Source: Gaiellasilicea sp963802765 (GTDB taxonomy: Bacteria > Actinomycetota > Thermoleophilia > Gaiellales > Gaiellaceae). Taken from it: DNA of 64,000 nt. Shown piece by piece: positions 17,256-25,844 of this stretch. The notes beneath the pieces were generated by a model. The model was not told the origin of the DNA and did no database searches. It worked only from the letters and a program-made list of their open reading frames with translations. The stretch spans positions 691,149-755,148 of the forward strand of contig CAWDJZ010000007.1 in assembly GCA_963802765.1 (NCBI GenBank), read 5' to 3'. The stretch's first letter is position 1; each line of letters begins with the position of its first letter. The position numbers were made by a program, and so were the translations under genes.

Positions 17256-17651
17256 ATGGCCCGGAAGATCAGAGTGGTGATCGCGAAGCCCGGCCTGGAC
17301 GGTCACGACCGCGGCGCGAAGATCATCGCCCGAGCCCTCCGTGACGCCGGGATGGAGGTGATCTACACCGGCCTCCACCAGACACCGGAGCAGATCGTAG
17401 AGACCGCGATCCAGGAGGACGCCGACGCCGTGGGCATCTCGATCCTGTCCGGCGCGCACATGACGCTCGTGCCGCGGATCCTCGAGGGGCTGAAGGAAAA
17501 CGGCGTCGACGACGTGCTCGTCGTCGTCGGCGGCACGATCCCCGGCGACGACGCCGAGGAACTGCGCGGCAAGGGCGTCGCGGCGGTGTTCACGCCCGGT
17601 GCGCCGACGAGCGAGATCGTCGACTTCCTGCGCGAGAAGATTCCGGCCTAG
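17256..17651 (+). CDS. Methylmalonyl-CoA mutase, small cobalamin-binding subunit
   Basis: A stand-alone B12 domain of 131 residues with the base-off/His-on signature DGHDRGAK (DxHxxG), SILSGAHMTL and GGTIPGDD. It pairs with the 555-residue catalytic subunit 0.7 kb upstream. Two-polypeptide acyl-CoA mutases of this kind are known from archaea and several bacteria. Its TAG stop shares the palindrome CTAG with the stop of the convergent peptidase gene. Confidence 0.92.
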   Translation: MARKIRVVIAKPGLDGHDRGAKIIARALRDAGMEVIYTGLHQTPEQIVETAIQEDADAVGISILSGAHMTLVPRILEGLKENGVDDVLVVVGGTIPGDDAEELRGKGVAAVFTPGAPTSEIVDFLREKIPA

Positions 17652-18544
17652 TTCGAGCCCTTGACGACGACGCGCGCCGCGGCGAGCGCGCGGCTCGCGC
17701 CGGACTGGGCCGCGAAGGTCACCCTCGCCGGCGAGGTCCACACGGTCACCGGGAGGCCCTTCGTCAAGAGCTCGAGCGCCGGGAAGGGGGCGAGCCCGGT
17801 CGGATCGCCCACCACCTCGAGAATGGCGGTCTCGGGCACGGAGACGGCGACCTTCTGGCCGTCGTGCTTGATCTTGCGGCCGCCCGGCCAGGAGCGCACC
17901 TGGTCGAGGGTGAGCGCCAGGTCCTGGCCGCCTGCGCTCACGACCTTGCCGGTGAGCGCGAGCGTGAACGTCGTCCCGGCCTGTGCGGCGAAGAGGAGCC
18001 GACGTGCCTTGCGCAGATACGGGTATGGGCTGACCCCGGCCCCGTCGTCGGGGTGGACCTCGAAGTGGAGGTGCGGATGGATCCCGTCGGCATCGCCGGA
18101 GTCGCCCACGTAGGCGATCGGCTGGCCCGCCGCGACCTTCGCGCCGGTCTTCAGTCCCGGCACGTAAGCGATGCCGGGGACACATGTGCCCTGGTTGTCG
18201 TTGTCCTTCGTGAGGTCGTTGTTGAGGTGGACGTAGAGGTACGTCGTCCCGCTCGCGCCGTAGAGGTACAGCATGCAGCCGGCTCGCGAGGACGTCGTCC
18301 AGAGCTTGACCGTGCCGGTTTCAGCCGCGAGTGCGAGCGCGCGCCACGGCGCCAGGATGTCGTTGCCATCGTGCGTGCCCTGGCCGCGCGGGTCGCCGAA
18401 GTCGTCTTCGTACGCGGCCTCGCCGAGCACCGGGAAGACGAGACTGGGTACCTCCGCGGACGCGGACGTGGCCACGCCTCCGGCCAGCGCGAGTGCGAGC
18501 GCAAGGAGAATGAGTGCTCGGGCTGTCGTCCGGGTCGCAGTCAT
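17648..18544 (-). CDS. Secreted M23-type (LytM) peptidase-like protein
   Basis: A 298-residue exported protein. A signal peptide occupies about residues 1-30 (ILLALALALAGGVATSASA). The M23 zinc ligands are visible as GTHDGNDILAP and HPHLHFEV, so the LytM core at about 45-175 is likely active. The C-terminal 120 residues are beta-rich with no recognised motif. It may trim peptidoglycan or act as a divisome or wall regulator. Start is the ATG at 18544. Confidence 0.85.
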   Translation of the reverse strand: MTATRTTARALILLALALALAGGVATSASAEVPSLVFPVLGEAAYEDDFGDPRGQGTHDGNDILAPWRALALAAETGTVKLWTTSSRAGCMLYLYGASGTTYLYVHLNNDLTKDNDNQGTCVPGIAYVPGLKTGAKVAAGQPIAYVGDSGDADGIHPHLHFEVHPDDGAGVSPYPYLRKARRLLFAAQAGTTFTLALTGKVVSAGGQDLALTLDQVRSWPGGRKIKHDGQKVAVSVPETAILEVVGDPTGLAPFPALELLTKGLPVTVWTSPARVTFAAQSGASRALAAARVVVKGSN

Positions 18545-18628
18545 CGGGGGCCGGGTCGCGCTCGAAGCGCCGGAGCGTAGCAGGTTCCTCGGGCGCGGAT
18601 CCCCATCGGCACATTCGCGGCCCATCGT

Positions 18629-18634
18629 TAGAGT
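18629..18634 (+). promoter_or_regulatory. -10 box of etfB
   Basis: TAGAGT ends seven bases before the GTG at 18642, again the leaderless spacing. Confidence 0.45.
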
Positions 18635-18641
18635 CCCGCCC

Positions 18642-19421
18642 GTGAAGATCGCCGTCTGCGTGAAGGAAGTGCCCGACGCGACCGCCCACAAGCGGATCGA
18701 TCCCGGCACGAAACGGCTCGACCGGTCCGGCGAGGGCGCGCTGAACGCCTTCGACACGAACGCGGTCGAGGAGGCGCTGCGGCTCAAGGACGCGACCGGC
18801 GAGGGCGAGGTGGTCGTCGTCTCGATGGGCCCGGAGCGCGCACTCAACTCGCTGCGCAAGGCACTCGCCATGGGCGCAGACCGTGCCGTTCTCGTCGCGG
18901 ACGAGGGCGCCGCCGGCGCCGACCTCGTCGCCACCAGCGCCACGCTCGCCAAGGCGCTCGAGCGCGAGCAGCCGGACCTCATCCTCTTCGGCCAGCAGTC
19001 CTCCGACTCCGACGGTGCCGTGCTCTGGGCAGCCGTCGCCGAGCGGCTGCGCCGCCCGGTCATCTCGCAGGTCGCCGAGCTGACGCTCGAGGGCGACTCC
19101 CTCACCGGCAAGCGGCAGACCGAGTTCGGCTACGACGTGATCCGCGCCCCGCTGCCGGCGGTCGTGGCGGTCGCGGACTCGATCAACGAGCCGCGCTACC
19201 CCTCGCTGAAGGGGATCATGGGCGCGAAGTCGAAGCCGCAGGAGACGGTGTCGCTGGCCGACCTCGGCCTCGACGCGGGCAGCGCGGGCGAGCAGGGCTC
19301 GCGCACGCAGGTACTGGCCCTCTCCGAGCCGCCGCCGCGCGGCGACACGCGCAAGATCGAGGACGACGGCAGCGCGGCCGAGCAGATCGTCGCCTTCTTG
19401 GCGGAGAAGCGGCTCCTCTGA
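18642..19421 (+). CDS. etfB: Electron transfer flavoprotein beta subunit
   Basis: A 259-residue ETF small subunit that binds AMP and takes electrons from acyl-CoA dehydrogenases as part of the EtfAB heterodimer. Motifs: MKIAVCVKEVPD-like start (read from GTG), AFDTNAVEEALRLKD, the AMP loop FGQQSSDSDGAVLWAA, and YPSLKGIMGAKSK, the recognition-loop region. It overlaps etfA by one base (TGATG). Confidence 0.95.
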   Translation: MKIAVCVKEVPDATAHKRIDPGTKRLDRSGEGALNAFDTNAVEEALRLKDATGEGEVVVVSMGPERALNSLRKALAMGADRAVLVADEGAAGADLVATSATLAKALEREQPDLILFGQQSSDSDGAVLWAAVAERLRRPVISQVAELTLEGDSLTGKRQTEFGYDVIRAPLPAVVAVADSINEPRYPSLKGIMGAKSKPQETVSLADLGLDAGSAGEQGSRTQVLALSEPPPRGDTRKIEDDGSAAEQIVAFLAEKRLL

Positions 19422-20386
19422 TGAGCGTCCTGGTCTTCCTCGAGCACCACGACGGCGAGCTCCAGAAGGGCTCGCTGGCCGTCCTTTCCAAGGCCGCATC
19501 GCTCGGGATCGGCGACGTCGCAGGCGTGATCGTCGGCTCGGGTGTGGAGGGGCTCGCCGAACAGGCGGCAAAGCACGGCGCCGCCACCGTCTACGTCGCC
19601 GACGACGCCAAGCTCGAGGCGCCTCTCCCGCAGCCGCGGGTGGACGCGATCGCGCAGCTCGTCGAGCAGCACGGCCTCGAGACCGTCCTCTTCGCGCAGT
19701 CGATCCTCGCCGCGGATATCGCGTCGGGACTGGCCGCACGGCTCGAGGCGGGCCTGAACTGGCAGCTCACCGATCTCGCGAGCGCCGACGGGGGCGTCGT
19801 CGGCAAGCAGTCCGCGCTCGGAGACTCGGTCGTCGTCGACGTGGGCTGGACGTCGACTCCCCGGATCGGGCTCTTCCGTGCCGGAGCCCTCGACCCGAGC
19901 GAGCAGCCTGCGGCCGGCGCCGTCGAGCCTTTCGAGGTCGAGTTGCAGGAGCACTCACTGGCCGCCGAGATGGTCGAGCGGGCGCACGCCGAGGAGAGCG
20001 GGCCTTCGATCGAGGATGCCAACGTGATCGTCGCCGGCGGCCGCGGCCTCGGCGAGCCGGAGAAGTTCGCGCTCGTCGAGGAGCTCGCAAAGGCGCTCGG
20101 CGGCGCCGTCGCCGCGACGCGCGCCGTGGTCGACGCCGGCTGGTACCCGTACGCGGCCCAGGTCGGCCAGACGGGCAAGTCGGTCTCGCCGACGCTCTAC
20201 GTCGCCTGCGGCATCTCGGGGGCGATCCAGCACAAGGTCGGGATGCAGAGCTCGAAGACGATCGTCGCGATCAACAAGGATCCGAACGCCCCGATCTTCG
20301 AGTTTGCCGACCTCGGCGTCGTCGGCGACCTGCACCAGATCGTGCCGAAGCTCACCGAGCTCGTCCGCGCGCGCAAGGGCGCATGA
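19421..20386 (+). CDS. etfA: Electron transfer flavoprotein alpha subunit
   Basis: FAD-binding large subunit of 321 residues. The C-terminal FAD domain has VAGGRGLGEPEKF, the segment TRAVVDAGWYPYAAQVGQTGK, and YVACGISGAIQHKVGMQSSK followed by AINKDPNAPIFEFADLGVVGD. It forms the soluble carrier with EtfB and hands electrons to ETF-QO, encoded immediately downstream with a four-base overlap. Confidence 0.95.
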   Translation: MSVLVFLEHHDGELQKGSLAVLSKAASLGIGDVAGVIVGSGVEGLAEQAAKHGAATVYVADDAKLEAPLPQPRVDAIAQLVEQHGLETVLFAQSILAADIASGLAARLEAGLNWQLTDLASADGGVVGKQSALGDSVVVDVGWTSTPRIGLFRAGALDPSEQPAAGAVEPFEVELQEHSLAAEMVERAHAEESGPSIEDANVIVAGGRGLGEPEKFALVEELAKALGGAVAATRAVVDAGWYPYAAQVGQTGKSVSPTLYVACGISGAIQHKVGMQSSKTIVAINKDPNAPIFEFADLGVVGDLHQIVPKLTELVRARKGA

Positions 20387-22086
20387 ACCGCGTCAGGCCG
20401 GCCGACTACCCGCCGCCGTTCGCGCCGTCGGAAGCGATCGCGCCGCCGACCGATCCGGTCGACGAGCGGATCGAGGTCGGCGTCCTCATCGTCGGCGCCG
20501 GCCCTGGCGGCCTCGCATGCGCGATCCGGCTCGGGCAGCTGCTCGAGGACTCCCCCGAGACGGCGGCCCGGCTCGGCGATGTGCCGGTCGCGGTGGTCGA
20601 GAAGGGGAAGGGCCCGGGCTCGCACCTCCTCTCCGGCGCTGTCGTGAACCCGCGCGCGCTGCGTCGCCTCTTCCGCGGCCGGCTGACGATGGAGGACGTG
20701 CCGAGCTACGGCGAGGTCCACGGCGAGGCGGTCTACGTGCTGACGAAGGGCACGGCGCTCCGGGTCCCGCCGCCCCCGACGATGCGCAACCACGGCAACT
20801 GGATCGTCTCCGTCTCGCAACTCGGTCGCTTCCTCGCCGAGCAGGCCGAGGCCGGCGGCGCCGCGGTTCTGCCGGAGACCGACGCGCAGAAGCTGCTCGT
20901 CGCCGACGGCCGCGTCCAGGGCATCCGCACCGGCGACAAGGGGCTCGGCCGCGACGGCAGCCCGCTCGCAAACTACGAGCCGGGCTCCGACATCGTCGCG
21001 AGGCTGACGGTGCTCGCGGAAGGCACACAGGGTCACCTCACCGGAGGTGCGATCTCACGCTTCGGGCTCGAGGGTGCGCAGCCGCAGATCTGGGCACTCG
21101 GCGTCAAGGAGGTCTGGAAGGTCCCGAGGCCGCTCGAGCACATCGTCCACACGATGGGCTGGCCGCTCCGCAAGAGCGCCAAGTACGGCGAGTTCGGAGG
21201 CTCCTTCATCTACCCGATGGGGCCGGACCTGGTCTCGCTCGGCTTCGTGGCCGGGCTCGAGTACCGCGACGTCGAGTTCTCGGTCCACGACGTGCTCCAG
21301 GAGTTCAAGACGCACCGGCTCGTCCGCAAGATCCTCCAGGACGGCGAGCGGGTCGCCTGGGGCGCGAAGACGATCACCGAAGGAGGCTTCCACGCGCTCC
21401 CAGAGCGCTTCAGCGCTCCCGGGCTCCTCCTCGTCGGGGAAGGCGCGGGCCTCGTCAACGTGCCGACTTTGAAGGGGATCCATTACGCGATCGAGTCGGG
21501 GATCATGGCCGCAGAGGCCGCCTTCCGTTCGCTGCAGCCGGGCGAGTCGCCGGCGCGAGTCGGCGCGCTCGACTCCTACGACGAGGAGCTGCGGGCCAGT
21601 TACGTGCTGGACGACCTGCGCGAGGTGCGGAACATGCGGCAGGTCTTCGACAAGGGCTTCTACGTCGGCGGCGCGCTCGCGAGCGCAATGACGGTGACGA
21701 AGGGGCACCTGCCGCCGAAGGACTATTCGAGCGAGCCGAACGCGGCGCGCGCCCTGATCCGGACCGGCCGCGCGAAGAGCTACCCCGCACCGGACGGGAA
21801 GCTCACGTTCGACAAGCTCTCCTCGGTCTTCCTCTCGGGGAACCGGACCCGGGACGATCAGCCGAGCCACATCCGGATCCAGCGCCGCGTGCCGCTCGAG
21901 CTGGCGCGGATGTGGGAGCACATGTGCCCGGCCCAGGTCTACGAGGTGGGCGGCGCCGACGGCGACGACTTCGTGCAGGTCGAGGTGAACCCCTCGAATT
22001 GCGTCCAGTGCGGCGCGATCACCGCCAAGGGCGGCCGGCTCACTCCGCCCGAAGGCGGGTCGGGGCCGGAGTACACGATCACCTAA
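20383..22086 (+). CDS. Electron transfer flavoprotein-quinone oxidoreductase
   Basis: Membrane-associated flavoprotein of 567 residues that moves electrons from ETF to the quinone pool. The FAD motif VLIVGAGPGGLACAIRLG is near residue 35; GEGAGLVNVPTLKGIHYAIESG is the typical quinone-binding region. The C-terminal cluster domain has Cys in MCPAQVYEV and two more in NCVQCGAITAK. The standard CxxCxxC is here CxxCxxI, so one of the four 4Fe-4S ligands is missing in the usual place. The end PPEGGSGPEY is normal. Confidence 0.93.
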   Translation: MNRVRPADYPPPFAPSEAIAPPTDPVDERIEVGVLIVGAGPGGLACAIRLGQLLEDSPETAARLGDVPVAVVEKGKGPGSHLLSGAVVNPRALRRLFRGRLTMEDVPSYGEVHGEAVYVLTKGTALRVPPPPTMRNHGNWIVSVSQLGRFLAEQAEAGGAAVLPETDAQKLLVADGRVQGIRTGDKGLGRDGSPLANYEPGSDIVARLTVLAEGTQGHLTGGAISRFGLEGAQPQIWALGVKEVWKVPRPLEHIVHTMGWPLRKSAKYGEFGGSFIYPMGPDLVSLGFVAGLEYRDVEFSVHDVLQEFKTHRLVRKILQDGERVAWGAKTITEGGFHALPERFSAPGLLLVGEGAGLVNVPTLKGIHYAIESGIMAAEAAFRSLQPGESPARVGALDSYDEELRASYVLDDLREVRNMRQVFDKGFYVGGALASAMTVTKGHLPPKDYSSEPNAARALIRTGRAKSYPAPDGKLTFDKLSSVFLSGNRTRDDQPSHIRIQRRVPLELARMWEHMCPAQVYEVGGADGDDFVQVEVNPSNCVQCGAITAKGGRLTPPEGGSGPEYTIT

Positions 22087-22090
22087 TTTT

Positions 22091-22132
22091 GCGCAAGACG
22101 CGCGATCCGCGGAAGCGGATCACGCGTCGCGC
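22091..22132. terminator. Stem-loop between convergent ETF-QO and M48 genes
   Basis: A 14-base stem with one non-Watson-Crick pair (22097-22110 with 22115-22128) closes on a GGAA tetraloop, and flanking GCGC (22091-22094, 22129-22132) can extend it. The convergent position suggests a bidirectional terminator. There is no long U tract. Confidence 0.55.
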
Positions 22133-22181
22133 GAAGATCCCTAAAAGGCGTCCGCTTCGCGGCCGCAACCCAGCGACAGTC

Positions 22182-23393
22182 TTACCTGGCAGCTCGGGCG
22201 CGCCACGCTGCCGCGAGCTCGATCCGCTCCTCGACGGACGGATGGCTGTCGAAGAGCAGGTACGACCAGGTCGGCGGGTCGGGGTCGTTCAGGGACTCGA
22301 CGGTGAAGCTCTCGAAGAGATCCCGCGCCGCGGCGGGGGCGCGGGTCGTCTCGAGCGCCATCCAGTCCGCCTCCTCCTCCATGTGGCGCGAGATGAAGTT
22401 GTAGACAGGCGTCGAGAGGAGGCCGAGCACCACCACGACGAGCAGGGAGAGCGGCACCGCCGCGGGGTTCGCCATACCGCCGCGGCGACGCGTCACCACC
22501 GCGATCAACCAGGCGCCGGGAAGCGCGAAGAGCGCGTACCACCCGATCGCCTCCGGGATGTGGTGGCGCGAGTGGTGGCCGAGCTCGTGTGCGAGGACGA
22601 CACGCACCTGGTCGTCGCTGAAGGCGGGGTTGTCCAGGAGCGTGTTCCAGAAGACGATCCGCTTCGTCGGGCCGAAGCCGACCGCGTAGGCGTTGGGCGC
22701 GCTCGTGAAGTCGGTCACGTCCTCCACCTCGATCCGTATCGGCTCGATCCCCTGCTGTCTCGCGTAGGCGCGCGCGTCGGCGGCGAGCTCCGGGTCCTCG
22801 AGCGGGTCGGTTACGGAGAAGTACGGCATCACGAACGCGAAGAGCGCGGTCAGGCCGACGAAAAAGGGCGCGGCCGCAAGCCACCAGTGGCGCGGGAACG
22901 GCCCTGCCAGCGCCATTACCACGACGAGTGCGAAGGAGACGAAGAGGAACTCGGCGCCGAGCCCGATCCAGTTCGCGAACAGCGTCTCGATGTAGCCGCT
23001 GTCCGTCTGGTCGTAGCGGCGGTCCCACCAGACCTCGGCGAGCCGGAACGGCACTTGCGAGAGCCATACGAGTGCGAGCCCGATCATGCCGAGCATCATC
23101 CCGGTGCCGATCCGGCCGGCGGCCGACTCGCGGGCGAAGCGGAACCCCCACTTGGCATACGCGAGCAGCACCGCGATCAGCACGAGCTGCGAGACGAGGA
23201 ACTCGACCCGGAAGAACGTCTCGTAGCGCTCGGCCTCCTCGATCGTCGTCCGGTCGATCAGCCGCTCGACGTCGACCTGCGGCCGGTCGAGCCCATCCGG
23301 GACGCGGCTCTCCCAGAGCGCGTACGCGCACGCGACCCAGATCGCAGCGAGGACGAGCGCCGCGAGGAGCGCGAGGGCGCGGCGCCGCGTCAG
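22182..23393 (-). CDS. M48-family integral membrane zinc metallopeptidase (CAAX protease type)
   Basis: About 403 residues with several membrane helices before and after the zinc motif VLAHELGHHSRHH; a third ligand Glu is in RHMEEEADWMALE. N-terminal helices and the long extracytoplasmic loop resemble Ste24/M48A enzymes, which trim membrane proteins. The start is uncertain: a CTG at 23393 overlaps the stop of the upstream gene and I see no ATG or GTG near the first helix, so either CTG is used or the true start is missed. Confidence 0.8.
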   Translation of the reverse strand: MTRRRALALLAALVLAAIWVACAYALWESRVPDGLDRPQVDVERLIDRTTIEEAERYETFFRVEFLVSQLVLIAVLLAYAKWGFRFARESAAGRIGTGMMLGMIGLALVWLSQVPFRLAEVWWDRRYDQTDSGYIETLFANWIGLGAEFLFVSFALVVVMALAGPFPRHWWLAAAPFFVGLTALFAFVMPYFSVTDPLEDPELAADARAYARQQGIEPIRIEVEDVTDFTSAPNAYAVGFGPTKRIVFWNTLLDNPAFSDDQVRVVLAHELGHHSRHHIPEAIGWYALFALPGAWLIAVVTRRRGGMANPAAVPLSLLVVVVLGLLSTPVYNFISRHMEEEADWMALETTRAPAAARDLFESFTVESLNDPDPPTWSYLLFDSHPSVEERIELAAAWRARAAR

Positions 23394-24670
23394 GCCGCGG
23401 CCTCGACGGGCTCTGTCACAGGCTCCGCCTCGGGCGGCGGCTGCAGCGCCGGGCTTGCGTACGGGTAGTGGTCGGTGACGACGAACCAGTAGGCGTTCGT
23501 CTGGGCGTGGTAGCGGATCGCCATCGCGCCGAGGTTCCGCAGCCCGGTCGGCATCCGGCCGGTCACGAGCGACGCGAACCAGCCGAAGAAGCCGGCCACC
23601 GCGAGCGCGCCGCCGAGCGCGCCTGCGACGAAGAGCGCCGGGATGACGAGGAAGATGCGGAAGAGCGTGATCCAGCGGTTCTGGCGCTCCGCCTCGCCGA
23701 TCGTGATGTCGACCGGGTACCCCGGCTCTCCCGTGAAGCCGGGGAAGGGGTTCGCGACGAGGAACAGGAAGGCGAACACGTGCGCGGTGTAGCGGACGTA
23801 CGCGGCGAGGAAGCGGTGCAGCGCCTCGGCGGAGCGGCCGCGGACGAGCGCGACGAGCCCGTTTGCGATCGCGGCGAAGAACGCCGCAATGGTCCAGAGG
23901 ACGAGCCAGACGAGGTGGGGCAGGGACAGCAGGAGCCGGAAGAGGACGGTCAGGCGCGAGCGACGGCCGTCGTCGTCGAGCACGAGGTGGACCGGGTGCG
24001 GACGGAGGCTCCAGGCGGGGCCGATCTCGTCCGGGTCGGAGTTCGGGTAGCGGTCGGTGAGGAGCAGGCCGTAGGCGTACGCCTGCGCGCCGTAGCCGAT
24101 TCCGTAGGCCGCGAGGTCGCGCAGCCCGTTCGGCATCCGGCCGCGCGCGAGCGACGCGAACCAGCCGAGGAAGGCACAGGTCGCGGCGATCCCGACGAAG
24201 GTGCCGGTCCATTTCGGATCGCCGGAGTCCTGACTCGCCTGCGCGCCGCCGCCGCCACCGCTCGTGCTCCAGCCGAGGATGCCCGCGAGGATCAGTGCTG
24301 GGAGCGCGAGGAAGAGACGCAGCAGAATCGTCCAGCGCTTCTGCGGTGCGGGCTCCTCCGGGAGCGCGACGTCGACCGGATAGCCGGGCGCGCCGGTGAA
24401 GCTCGGATACGGGTTCGCCGCGAGCGTCACGTACGCACCGAGGTGCGTCACGTAGCGCACGTAGGCGGACAAGAAGCCGTGGAGGCCTGCCGGCACGCGC
24501 GTGGTGAAGAGCGCGGCGAACCAGGCGGCGATCGCCGCGAAGAACGTGGCGACCGACCAGAGGATCAGCCAGATGAAGTGCGGGATCGCCAGGAGCAGGC
24601 GGAAGAAGACGGTGAGGCGCGAGCGCCGCAGGTCGTCGGCGACGGCGAACCGGACGGGGTGGTCGTCCAT
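23390..24670 (-). CDS. Tandem DUF4389 membrane protein
   Basis: A 426-residue membrane protein made of two copies of the same unit, about 1-215 and 216-426. Each copy has the series RRSRLTVFFRLLLAIPH, a W-rich helix, SAYVRYVTH or AAYVRYTAH, ANPYPSFTGAPGYPVDV or ANPFPGFTGEPGYPVDI, and TDRYPNSDP or TDHYPYASP near its end. DUF4389 proteins have no assigned function. The repeat indicates an internal duplication. It forms a two-gene unit with the M48 peptidase downstream. Confidence 0.85.
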   Translation of the reverse strand: MDDHPVRFAVADDLRRSRLTVFFRLLLAIPHFIWLILWSVATFFAAIAAWFAALFTTRVPAGLHGFLSAYVRYVTHLGAYVTLAANPYPSFTGAPGYPVDVALPEEPAPQKRWTILLRLFLALPALILAGILGWSTSGGGGGAQASQDSGDPKWTGTFVGIAATCAFLGWFASLARGRMPNGLRDLAAYGIGYGAQAYAYGLLLTDRYPNSDPDEIGPAWSLRPHPVHLVLDDDGRRSRLTVLFRLLLSLPHLVWLVLWTIAAFFAAIANGLVALVRGRSAEALHRFLAAYVRYTAHVFAFLFLVANPFPGFTGEPGYPVDITIGEAERQNRWITLFRIFLVIPALFVAGALGGALAVAGFFGWFASLVTGRMPTGLRNLGAMAIRYHAQTNAYWFVVTDHYPYASPALQPPPEAEPVTEPVEAAA

Positions 24671-24677
24671 CGGCAGG

Positions 24678-24687
24678 AGTCTACGAT
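24678..24687. promoter_or_regulatory. Overlapping -10 boxes of two divergent leaderless genes
   Basis: On the minus strand TAGACT (24683-24678) ends seven bases before the DUF4389 ATG. On the plus strand TACGAT (24682-24687) ends six bases before the dehydratase ATG. The boxes share two bases, so the two polymerases would exclude each other. Confidence 0.45.
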
Positions 24688-24693
24688 CCGCGC

Positions 24694-25620
24694 ATGCCGG
24701 TGACCCGCGATGACGTGCTCGCCGCCGCCGAGCGCATCCGCGGACGGGTCCACCGCACGCCGACGTTCAGCTCGCGCACGCTCGGAGACGAGGTGTGGTT
24801 GAAGGCCGAGCTCTTCCAGAAGACGGGCTCGTTCAAGCCGCGCGGGGTGCTGAACAAGCTCGGCTCGCTCTCGGAGGAGGAGCGGGCGCGCGGCGTGATC
24901 GGGATCTCGGCCGGCAACCATGCCCAGGCGCTCGCGTGGGGCGCCGCCGCGGAGGGGCTCGACTGCCTTGTCGTCATGTGGCGCGGCGCGAGCGAAGCGA
25001 AGATCGCGGCGACCCGAGGCTACGGTTCGGCCGTCGACCTCGAGGCCACAGACCCGGCCTCGGCGTTCGTGCGGCTCGAGTCGCTCATCGCCGAGACGGG
25101 TCGGACGCTCGTGCACCCGTTCGAGGATCCGCTCGTCCTTGCCGGGCAGGGGACAGTCGCGCTCGAGCTGCTCGAGGACGCTCCCAAGATCGAGACGCTC
25201 GTCGTCCCGGTCGGCGGCGGCGGGTTGGTCGCGGGCATCGCGGCCGCAGCCCCTGACCGGAGCGTGCTCGCAGTCGAACCGGACCGCTCCACGGCAATGC
25301 ACGACGCTCTCGCGGCCGGCCGCTCCGTTCCTGTCACGCCCGACTCGATCGCGGACGGGCTCTCGGCGCCGTTCGCCGGAGCGAACGCGCTGGCCGTGCT
25401 GCAGGCGCACGACGTCGAGAGCGTGCTCGTCACGGAGGAGGAGATCCGGGAAGGATTCCGGTTCCTCTACGAGCGGGCCAAGCTGGCATGCGAACCTGCC
25501 GCCGCGGTGGGGGTGGCGGCCGTGCTTGCAGGGAAAGTCGGCGACGGAGCGATCGGCGTTGTTGTCTCTGGAGGAAACGTAGACCCCCAAACTGCCTCTG
25601 CTATCCTGGCCCGGCGATGA
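24694..25620 (+). CDS. PLP-dependent threonine/serine dehydratase family protein
   Basis: Fold-type II PLP enzyme of 308 residues without an ACT domain. The PLP lysine is in TGSFKPRGVLN (about residue 48), followed by ISAGNHAQALAWG and the phosphate loop PVGGGGLVAGIA. The missing regulatory domain suggests a catabolic serine/threonine dehydratase or a serine racemase-like enzyme, in contrast to the longer IlvA at 54853. Its TGA overlaps the rpmE start (ATGA). Confidence 0.85.
   Translation: MPVTRDDVLAAAERIRGRVHRTPTFSSRTLGDEVWLKAELFQKTGSFKPRGVLNKLGSLSEEERARGVIGISAGNHAQALAWGAAAEGLDCLVVMWRGASEAKIAATRGYGSAVDLEATDPASAFVRLESLIAETGRTLVHPFEDPLVLAGQGTVALELLEDAPKIETLVVPVGGGGLVAGIAAAAPDRSVLAVEPDRSTAMHDALAAGRSVPVTPDSIADGLSAPFAGANALAVLQAHDVESVLVTEEEIREGFRFLYERAKLACEPAAAVGVAAVLAGKVGDGAIGVVVSGGNVDPQTASAILARR
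25602..25607 (+). promoter_or_regulatory. Possible internal -10 box for rpmE
   Basis: TATCCT inside the end of the dehydratase gene ends nine bases before the rpmE ATG. It would give the ribosomal protein gene its own leaderless start. Confidence 0.35.
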
Positions 25621-25835
25621 AGACTGGAATTCATCCCGAGTACATGTCGACGCACGTTCGCTGCTCGTGCGGAAACGAGTTCGAGACTCGCTCGACGCAG
25701 GCGGAGATTCACGTCGACGTCTGCTCGGCCTGCCACCCGTTCTACACGGGCAAGCAGAAGCTGATGGACTCCGGCGGTCGGGTCGAGCGCTTCCAGCGTC
25801 GGCTGGAGAAGGCCGGCGGCGCGCGCCGCGGCTAG
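25617..25835 (+). CDS. rpmE: 50S ribosomal protein L31
   Basis: A 72-residue L31 of the zinc-binding (C+) type: Cys16 and Cys18 in VRCSCGNEF, Cys36 and Cys39 in VCSACHPFYTG. The start MKTGIHPEY is typical. It begins the conserved block rpmE, DUF1385, prfA, prmC, tsaC, glyA, upp seen in several Gram-positive lineages. Confidence 0.96.
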   Translation: MKTGIHPEYMSTHVRCSCGNEFETRSTQAEIHVDVCSACHPFYTGKQKLMDSGGRVERFQRRLEKAGGARRG

Positions 25836-25844
25836 CCACTCGCG

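Noticed and set aside
20304..23468. A 1054-codon plus-strand frame across ETF-QO and the M48 gene
   Set aside because: It is out of frame with ETF-QO and antisense to the peptidase; there are no motifs.
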